From the NCBI RefSeq assembly GCF_028009165.1, contig NC_079243.1:4092001-4156000 (forward strand): a stretch of 64,000 nucleotides of DNA. Reading direction: 5' to 3'. The notes under the pieces were generated by a model. It ran no database searches. It saw nothing but the letters and a program-made list of their open reading frames with translations, and was not told where the DNA came from. Shown piece after piece: positions 55,213 through 64,000 of the stretch. The translations under genes and the position numbers were made by a program. Source of the stretch: Akanthomyces muscarius. Taxonomy: Eukaryota > Ascomycota > Sordariomycetes > Hypocreales > Cordycipitaceae. How positions within the stretch are numbered: position 1 is the stretch's first letter; every line of letters begins with the position of its first letter.

Positions 55213-58200
55213 CTATGATGTCCTTTCCTCTCCGGCCTCGCCGTCCTCCGACCGCCCAGCAATCGACGCTCGGGCCGACTCGTCGTGACCAGCCGTCGAT
55301 GCATCCTCTTCCGTGCCATCAGCCGTCTTCCCCACATCCTCTGCGTTGCTCACAGAGGCCTTGTCGCGGCGCCGCCGGCGCATACGTCTCTCCTCTTCGG
55401 CTGTTTGCCGCCTTGCCTTCCGAAGACTCTCGCGCTTCTCGCTGTCGTCGGCGTCTCCGCCACGCATGCCCTGCAGCAAGGCCGCTGCGCGGTCGGCTAC
55501 GTCGTCGTCACCATCGCGGGACTGTGTGCGGTCGGGGCTGGCTGGCCCGGCTGGCCCGGCTGTGCTGTTTTCCTCCTCTTCAATCGTCTGGTCTGACGTC
55601 TTCAACACGGCCTCCACCTCGGGGATCTCGTTAAGATCAGGAATCTTCTGTCCAGAAGCCACCCGCACTTGGTGGCGGTCCTTTAGACGGGCGCGGCGAC
55701 GTCGGTCTCTCTGGTCCCGAGCCTGCGGCGCCGCTGCGCGGAGCTTCTCCAATAGTGAGTCCATCGCTCCAGTACTGGTAGCAGAGGCCGAGCCTGGCTC
55801 GCTGGCGGCCTGGGCGGCCTTCTGCGCAGCATGCTTGCGCTTCATCGATGCTTCGTTGCGTTTGCGCGTCTCCTCTAGCTGAACGTTCTTCTCTCGTGAT
55901 TTCTTCCATTCAGTCAAGAAGTTGGCAAGCTTGGTAAAGAAGTCGCGCCTGGCATTCTCATCGGCAGGATCCTCGCCGTAGAAAATCATAATATCCTTGA
56001 ATGTGCGGATCATCTCATCCAGGTATAGCTGCATCTGCTCAGCCTTGCGACGAGCGTCTTTCATGCAACGCTGCACAATCAAGTTGACGCGGTCCTCGGG
56101 ATGGAATTTTTTGGGATCGCTGAGGTTGCCAGAGTCGAGAGACATTTGCACGTTGCGGATGTTGTCAATGTACCTCTTGGCATCGGCTTCGAGCTGTTCG
56201 ACATTCATCTTTTGTGCAGGGATAACGCCGCCAATCTCGGAAGCAAAGTTCTCCCACTCTGGGTACTGGCCACGAACGATACGCTCGACCAGGTCGGCCA
56301 GCGACGACTCGTTCTTGTCATCCTTGACCATACCGAGTCGCGAAAGCGAGCTCAGCTTGAAACCCCGAGCTTGCTTGTTGGCGTCGTTCATGTAATTACC
56401 GATATCCAAAATGAGACCCAGGACATTCATGAGCGAGACCGAATCTCGGAGCGATTCAGACACACTGATGACTTGGTGCATCTTCTCATAAATCTCCTCA
56501 TATTCCACCTCAAAGTTTCGAGTCAGCGCCAGAGCACGCATTCGGCTCTTCCAGTAGTGGTGTAGTTCAAAAGCAGTATACAGATAGATCTGATCTTGTC
56601 TGGTCAAATCGGCTGGATCCATTTCTCTTATTTGCGTGGCGGCATCTGGTCCGGTGAGATCTCTGCTGTAAGGAGCCATTTGCTTGGACGTATTATCGGA
56701 AATGTTGCAAAGGTCGTCCTTTTGCAAAAAGTCCATCACGACAACGTTGTCGAGAACTTGGACATCGCAATGGATGATCATTTGTACAATCTTCTCCACA
56801 GAATGCTGTGAAAACTTGGCGAGCGCAATTTCGTACGCTTTGCGCAAATCTGCGGAAATGACTTGCTTCTTGTCATCTTTGCGTCCGGTGGCCGCACCGA
56901 TTTTCTTGATCTCCTTCGCCATAAACAGCTTTTCGACTTCATCCAAGATACCCTTCCTACTAAGTTCAATGTACTTCTCTTCGCGTGCCTCTGCCGATGG
57001 TGTGTGAGCGGCCCAGTGACTTGTCTCTGGTGCATCAACCTTCTCCCAGTGAAGAGCCTTGAGCTTCTTCTTGGGTCTTGCGACAGGCAGACCGACGCTA
57101 GGCGTAGCACTGTACGTGGGCTGGGGAAGGAAACCGCCAGACTTGGGACCGGGCATAGGCGGCGGCGGAGGAGGCATGGATCCTGCCGAGTCGGAGGAAG
57201 GTAGCCCGGGCGAAGCCGTGCCATCTGTTCCCATCGCAGGCGATCTCATGCCAGGCATAGGCGGTGGGGGTGGAGGAGGGGGAGGAGGGGGTGGTGCGCC
57301 GGAGATCTGACCCGGCATGGGCGGTGGAGGCGGAGGCGGAGGTGGCGGGGGTGCTCCGGAAGTTTGTCCGGGCATTGGTGGTGGTGGCGGAGGTGCTCCG
57401 ACAATTTGGCCAGGCATAGGAGGCGGAGGCGGCGGCGGCGGAGGAGGAGCAGCGCCCGTAGCCGGTGTAGCTGCGCTGGTGGCAGGAGTTGTGAAGCCGG
57501 CCTTGGGAGTGTCGCCATCGGCAGGTGTCTGTGGTGAAGTTGATTCCAGGCTGGGGTGTGATGGTCCGGTGGTGACGCCTTCATCGTCATCATCGCTTCC
57601 GTCGTACTTCTTGAGCTTGTTGCCAAGCTCGTCGACGAAAACAGCTTGTTGTCTAGGATCCATGACAGGTCGCTTGTATTCGACGATTCTGGGGCGCTCA
57701 TATACAACACCATCCTCCTCTTCCAGCTCAGAGACCTCTTCAATGGTTTCTCTGTCTGAAACCTCACCATTTGCGTTGACGGGCTTGCGAGGGATCCGCG
57801 TTTGGCGATTGATGCTGCCGAGCACGCTGTTAGTGAAGTCGCGAGGGGCGCCGGGAGCTGCTTCAGCCTCTTCATCCTCCATTTCTTCGCGTAGAGCACG
57901 AAGGCGATCAGAAGGCCCAGCCGCTTCACCCCATACTCTGCCTTCGAGCTTGTACTGTGTCTTTTGTCGCTCAAGTTGCATTTGCAGGCGCTCCATCAGG
58001 CGTTGACGGTCGAGAATGCCTTGCATCTGTTCAGGGTTGGTGCCGTTGGCGACGGCGGCAGGGGCACTGGTAGCAGCAGCACCCTTGGCGGCGTTGGAAG
58101 CGGCAATGTCTTGGGCATCACGCAGCATGAGATACAATTCTCTGGTCTCAAGCTCATTGCGTTGGGCCTCCTTGGCACGGATCGTTTGCACGCCCTCCAG

Positions 58201-60475
58201 TTCAGCCTTTAAACCTTCCGTCCGTCGTCTTTGCGCATCAATAAATCTACTCTGCTCGTCGACCTGCTTTTGAAGTTTCGCGACAAGTCCGTCTGCGCCA
58301 AGTTCCAGTCGCGCACGCATCTCATCACGCTCAGCCATGGCGGCCGCCGCGATTTGGCGAGACTCAAGAGACTCGTCTTGTGCTTGTCTGGCCTCCGAAT
58401 CGGTATGCAGCTTATCGAGTAAGCTTTGAACAGTAAAGTTGAGACTTTGCTTCAGATCCATGTTGGGCAGCCTCCTGTCCATGGCGACGTAGCTAAGCAT
58501 AGAATCCACAAGCTGGAACATGCGTAGACGTTCCTCGCCATCGTTGGCGCGCATTAGCAGTAGATGCTGGAGGGCCGAGACAAAGTAGTCGTTGGTCCGA
58601 CTGCCCCGGAGGCGTTGCTGGATGGCGTCGGCAATCTGAACGGGATCGCTCAGGTCTTTGACCTCGCCTTCAATGCTGTCCTTGATGCTGCTGTTCTCAC
58701 GCTCAAGCATATCCTCGTAGTCAATGGCCTCGTTGGAGCGGAAGCGCTCAATCTGCTTGTCAAGGAGCTCATATTGAAAAGCCTCCATCTTACTCAGGGT
58801 GCGCTTGATGCCACATCCCGTGAATTGGGCGCGGATGTGTACTCGCAACTGCAAGTCTTTTTCCGGGGCATCGATCATCATATTCACCAAGATGATGGTC
58901 GCAACAGAATATTCCATGAGCAAGTTCTCCATACCGACACCGCCGGTACGAATATCATCGCTTGCGCCAACCATGCTACCCATCTTACCACGACCGTCGA
59001 CAGTCGCTTCAACCAGCTGCATCCACTCGTCGAATCGGCCATTTGCCCCGGTCTGGGCCTTGACCTCGTCAAGAGCTTGGATAACCTTGTAGTGCCCCTC
59101 GCCGTTGTCACCCCAGGTACACAAGAACGTGAGGATTTCAGAGACGAGCTTTCTCGTGGTCAAGCGAGGTGAGACAAGCGATGTACCGAGTGCCAGAAGC
59201 ACCTTTTGCTGCATCAGCGCGTCGTCTGCACCAAATTTGTTGTTCATAAGTGTCTTTAGACACTTGATAATATCGTATTCGCGGTCGAGGCCCTTCTCCA
59301 CCTTGGAGCTCTCGCTTGCCGGCGCGTTGGCAATTTTGCGGTTGATTTTGAGCAGTAGAGTGACGAGCGCAACTTGTCCTTGACACTCAACAAAGCGACG
59401 CACCCAGCCGATCTGCTGGGTGCGAAGGTTGACCTCCAAACTGCCCATGCCCTTGCCGTCCAGCTTGTCTTCCATCACTCTTCGTACATACCACTCCGGT
59501 GTGCCTTCTTCATCGGAGTACGTAGTGACGTCTGGCTGAGCAAACTGGCTAACACGGGCTGTCATGCGACGCTTCTGCTCGCCCTGCCACTCGGCCAATC
59601 TGTCCTGGTGCAACAGAGTCCACTTCTTGTCGGGTTTGTAGGCCATCATTTGTCTCCTGGCTTGCTCAGGCAGGTTGTGCCAGCCGCGCCTGTGCATGAG
59701 ATGCGCAAACATTTGTTCAATGACATTGTCGTCGTCGGGTTTGGGAAAGTTAAAGGTGTCGTGTGCGCCGGGTCCGGGGAACTTGGTGAGGCGGTGGGAT
59801 TCGCGATGAGGTGTGCCATAGGAGCTCAAAGATGATGCGCTCGGTTGGACTGCGGGAGTTAGTCTGTGCTCAATGCATCTATAAAGCATTGATGGACATA
59901 CCCGAAAAGACGCTGGCGTCAGAAATACGGTTGTTGGGAGACAAGAGCGAGTCGTATCGAGACGTGTGAGACCCATTCGTAGTACTCACCATGCTGCCGC
60001 GAGAGGGACCCCATTGCTGGAACTGCGTCGTCCTCCCTGTGCTGGCCATGGTAACGTTTGTAGCGGGGGGTCCCATTCTGGAAGAGTGTGAGCCAGCATT
60101 GCCGGCGGAGGGGTCAAAGGTTGGATATTGATGAAAGTCATGGCCCTTATTTAGTTGGTGAGGCAAAGGTTCCCTACGAACGGGTACTTGGTCAGCTTTC
60201 GGAAGGTAGTCGACGGGTATAGGCGAGCGCGAGCCGGGAGCGATGGCATCGTACGGGACCGAGCTAATGACGCTGGACATCATGCTCGTGCTAGGATCGG
60301 GTGGAGGCAGTCCATCGATGGAGATGGCCGAGGAGTCGCGGTTGTGGCGAGACGAGCGGGAGCTCATGGTACTGAGGGCATCGTAGGATTCGGATTCGGT
60401 GGCGCGCTTATCCTTGTTCTTGTTCCGGGAGAAGATGGAGCGCCCGCCGGACGACTGCCTGGTCTTGTCGGACAT
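55213..60475 (-). CDS. Formin of the SepA/Bni1 family (actin nucleator)
   Basis: Join of complement(55213..59849, 59902..60475); a 52-nt GT-AG intron keeps frame, 1736 residues. The N-terminal ~200 residues are Ser-rich and disordered. The GTPase-binding/FH3 region begins near residue 215 (FNFPKPDDDNVIEQMF, RRGWHNLPEQARRQMM) and runs to ~650; a coiled coil follows (~680-820). FH1 lies at ~984-1091 with four poly-Pro blocks. FH2 starts at ~1119 (KKLKALHWEKVDAPETSHW) and ends near 1511. A DAD-like motif, MDSLLEKLRAAA followed by a basic cluster (RDRRRRARLKDR), is near 1551-1580, so Rho-regulated autoinhibition is expected. The protein nucleates actin cables at hyphal tips and septa. Length is close to Aspergillus SepA (about 1,790). 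Confidence 0.95.
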
Positions 60476-63400
60476 GTTGAATTGGTATTAAGTATGGTAT
60501 TAATTTCGTAATCAGAAACGCGTAGAAGCGACGGAATGCAGACCGTGGGCCGCTCGCATGATGATGACGGGAAGAGTCGTTTTGTATCGTCGCAGAGGGG
60601 AAGATGTCGACTGTAGGAAGCGGTCCAAGCAGCACCGTCCTGTCTTCCTCCTTGTTTGCTATGTGGTCGTCGTCTGGATTGCAGTTTTTTGCCCGCGATC
60701 CCTTGAGCTGAGAGTATTGCAGGGGGACAGCAGGCTTTGACAGGCCGAGGTGTAGTCGTGTGCTGTCGAGTCAGGCGATTTGGATATGGGAAAAGGCCAA
60801 GGCGTTGGATTGTGCCAGGCGGCGCGTTGTCAAAAGGGGACGACAGGCCAGGAGCGGGTGTAGTGGCTTGGATGGTGGTGGTGTGGCTAGTGCGCTAGTG
60901 GGGGAGTCGGGGCACTCTGCAGGGGTTAATGTAGGTAGTTCAGGGGACACCGGTAGGTGGGCGGTTCAGTGCAGACTGCAGACGAAGAGAAAGCTGACCA
61001 TGCAGCTGGCAGGGTTGGGTGAAATATTATAGAAACAAAAGAATAGGTCCGAGACGGCACTCGCACGGGATGAGGGCAGAAGCATGAATAGGTAGACTGT
61101 TGTCGTTTGAGATGCAAGGCGTTGAGTGGCGTGCCGTTGCGTACCAGTGGGTGCAGCGGTTCAACTGGCTCCCGTGTTTGGTACCTGCGTGCTGTAAGTT
61201 ACGGTGGCCATCATCGCCTAGCAATTTTGGCAACAACCTCGCCCAACCGGGCACGCGTCAACTTTTTGCGACTAAGGCTAAAGAGTGACTGCATATTACT
61301 GCTAGGGACCTTGCTAGGATGGCCTGGTAATACTACCTGTCTGCTTGTCAATCTGCTGTCCAACACGCCCTGCCCGCCACGATATTGTTAGCGGCGACTG
61401 TGGAGGTGCTGGCCAGTGTTACAGTGCTTACAGCGCCCTTACCCCTGATTTCCGAGCCTGGCGCCATCTTTGTTTGGGTTAGCGGCCTTTCTACTCAGGA
61501 GACACTGCCCTGTTTGAATTGAAATCGGGTAGCCCAAAACGGTCTGGTCTGTAATGATGCTGAGTGTCATGTTTCCTCGAGTCTGGAGTACTCACCAGCG
61601 GTAGTTGCATGAGACCCTGCCACGCCGGCCTGTGATACACTGATGCAGTGCTGCATGCATATGTCTCAGCCAGCGTGCAAGTATACACATCTGACAGGCA
61701 ATTTATTTTCCAAGGTCATTACAAGTCTAATGTATAGGCAGATCTGTCATTCGGATTAGTAGTATACCTGTCGGGAGGCTCCGAAACGACACACTATCAT
61801 GTTACAGGGTCCAGCGCACGGCTATCGATACGCCGACGTCGACGCCAAACATCAAACACTATTACCCCTCACCGTCAATGCAGCCAATGCTAGCCGTTCT
61901 ATCGATCTTACTAGTAGCACCTTGACCAGTGACGCCATCAATACTCCGATCCCGGTCACCTTGGCCTACCATACCGGGACTCGAAATGCGACGGTGGGTG
62001 CGAGATGTTTGAACTACATGCCATCAGTTGGAAAATGGCCTGCAGATAGACATGGTAGGGTGCATTGTAACCATACCAGAATTACAGAGTTGGTATTCCA
62101 AGGAGCACATTCGCATCTTTTTTGTGTAGTCAGTCAGCAGAGTTTGGCGGCGAGGTCGTCTTTGCTTCGGCGCACACCAAGCACAACCTACATTGGCCAT
62201 TCTTCGGCGAAGGTAAATATAATAAAATGAATAAAACATCAAATACGGAGAAAAACTAGAACCATGAATATTGTTTCTCTCTAGTATGCGTAAAGGACCT
62301 TTCTGTCGCAGAAAAGTGCATGGTTCTGCGCAGTGTCTTTGGCCGCTGCCAGCTTGCTCATGTTCAGTCTGTTGGCTCCGTGGGTGATTTGAGATTGGTG
62401 TAACCTGCTGGGTTTTAGTCTAATAAACTCGATCAACTAAAATCTGAAATATTGAAGCGATTTGTTTGCTACCCAGTGCTGGCCACACCTGTATGCTGCG
62501 TGGCAGGAGCTTTGTAGTGGCATCGTGGCCCCTTCCCCGAATATCATCACCTCGTCGTAGGTTATAATCCTCCGTCCCAGCGATTTTTTCTTTTCTCTTA
62601 TTCCAATCTTTTTCATCTTATTTCCCTGCACTCGCATCTGTTTTGCCTGTTTTTCGCTGCGCATTTTGCCGTTGCTGCATTCCCTGAGCACCATTTTCTG
62701 CCATGGGATTCTATCTCAACTGTCTTGCTCTGTTTGGTGTTTTCTCTGCTTCGTGTATATTCACTCCCTTGGACTCAGGACAACTGCGAGTGCAGTGTTT
62801 CTCATCACTGCCCTATTTCTGCCCCTTGGCGAAGAACACGCCCTTTCAATGGCGCTGTTCTACCCAGCTCTCGGCTAGAATAAATCGGACGTCGAACTTA
62901 CATTCATGGCTGAGCAATGCCTGTCTGTACTAAGAATTTTGTCCTACTTTCTTTCATTTCCCTCCTCATCTCTGCCGCTTGATCAAGGATATTTAATCGT
63001 GACATGTTGCTAACGACTGACCCAGCTCTCAACTTTCGCGGCTCAGATTTTTAAGAGAGCGACTTCGCTCTGGCAACAGACGGCGAATCTGGTAAGTGCC
63101 CGACCATTACTGGCTCCCATCACAGCCTATTTGGGGGATTTCAAGATACAATGCTTGATATTGGTAGGAGAATCCGGACCCCGGGCGCCGAGACGATTAA
63201 ATACCCAGCAGTGGACGCCACAGGTGGAAACTTGTTATTGCTTTGGGTTTGGAGGCGGCGGCGATGACGGCGGAGGAGCATCAACAAAGTTTCATTCATC
63301 TCTAATATTATATCTTGGTTAGCTAGTACTGAATTGGCTTTTTTGTTCTTCAACTTTTGCTTGATTTCTATTCTGCTCGTGTCCAGAATTGGGCGATGAT

Positions 63401-63988
63401 GCCATAGTTCACAGGCCAATTTCTTTCGCATGTGTTTCGGCAACTTGGCCTGTCTCATTATGGTTTTCTGCAAAAAGTGTTATTTCGCATCTTGTTCAAT
63501 ACAACCCGGAAGTTAAATCATACCTACTTACAACGGAGCGTCGCCCCCATCCATTGCCCGTGTCGTGTAAATGCACCCGCCTGGCTGCTTCGTTCGCGCC
63601 GTGTGTTAGTGGGCGATGGCCTGCTGGGGCGCTGTAGAAGGACAGCATCCACCAGCTTCAGGCCACCAGGTGACGTCTTATTAACGATACGTACGGCGCT
63701 ATAGCGAATGTTCTAGCGCGTCTGGTTCCGCCCAAGACCACCCGGACCACCCTTATCCGTCCAGGGTCTCGACATTTGTTTCGTGGAGAACGACGACTAC
63801 GTGGACCATTACCACCAACCCGATTCATCGACACATCTGTTTCCCACGGCGTCCATCATCTCGCCGCGGCCGGTCTCTCCGTCTATTTGCGCATAGTCGC
63901 CGCTGCGCATCCGGTCCTTTCCGCCGCCGCCGCGACCTACCGCTTGCCTGCCTGCGACGCGCCGCCCCAGCCCATTACCATCGCCATC
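60476..63988. other. Gene-free stretch (3.5 kb) upstream of the formin
   Basis: The left part is the formin promoter and leader, G-rich near 60700-60960. A 76-codon frame at 62703-62933 has a hydrophobic N terminus and several cysteines but no other support. The right end (63880-63988) is pyrimidine-rich with CCG repeats, like a fungal 5' leader, and precedes a possible gene start at 63989. No RNA gene was recognised. Confidence 0.45.
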
Positions 63989-64000
63989 ATGGGCGCCGCA
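63989..64000 (+). CDS. Possible start of a gene running off the right edge
   Basis: ATG at 63989 sits in a good context (CATCATGGGC) after a pyrimidine- and CCG-rich leader-like stretch. Only four codons (MGAA) are inside the window, so neither the reading frame nor the product can be judged. Confidence 0.3.

Noticed and set aside
61799..62230. 143-codon plus-strand frame
   Set aside because: No domain, no intron or start context support, and it lies in low-information sequence upstream of the formin.

Overview
The window is nuclear DNA of a filamentous ascomycete, probably a sordariomycete and perhaps Hypocreales. Short GT-AG introns interrupt most genes, intergenic gaps are long, and the gene set is fungal: a ZtGT2-type glycosyltransferase, a CTF1/FarA-type zinc-cluster factor, a SepA/Bni1 formin and a STAND-type N-terminal domain. 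I saw no bacterial operon, CRISPR array or convincing tRNA. Intron/exon joins were placed by hand from splice consensus and frame.

Layout. 1-2655 (-) GT2 glycosyltransferase, cut by the window edge. 7441-8930 (-) membrane-anchored GH16 glucanase-like protein. 12095-14929 (-) GAS2/GAR-domain protein. 17630-21699 (-) CTF1/Far-type Zn2Cys6 regulator in five exons. 28721-30992 (-) NAD malic enzyme. 37190-41773 (-) large acidic protein with a C-terminal telomere-binding OB fold. 42782-44294 (+) Pus4/TruB pseudouridine synthase, divergent from the previous gene. 45838-46143 (+) small secreted cysteine-rich gene with a disturbed frame. 46445-47943 (-) FAD amine/amino-acid oxidase. 48863-50987 (-) STAND-N-terminal/ankyrin-like protein. 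51883-52527 (-) HIT protein. 52821-53414 (+) broken gene. 53929-54718 (+) SNRNP27. 55213-60475 (-) formin. A putative start codon at 63989 (+) runs off the right edge.

Two kinds of DNA alternate. Conserved housekeeping or growth genes (wall synthesis and remodelling, polarity, microtubules, telomere, tRNA and splicing factors, carbon metabolism) are separated by 3-7 kb gaps holding only low-complexity tracts and degenerate tandem repeats. Between Pus4 and SNRNP27 (about 44.3-53.9 kb) lies a compact, accessory-looking block: secreted peptide, oxidase, STAND-like protein, HIT protein and a gene fragment with two in-frame TGA codons. Its right part is bracketed by a diverged direct repeat of about 175 bp (51344-51535 and 53530-53705). 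This block is the best place to look for something lineage-specific.

The GT2, GH16, GAS2 and formin genes all bear on wall building and polarised growth, but nothing in the sequence shows they are co-regulated.
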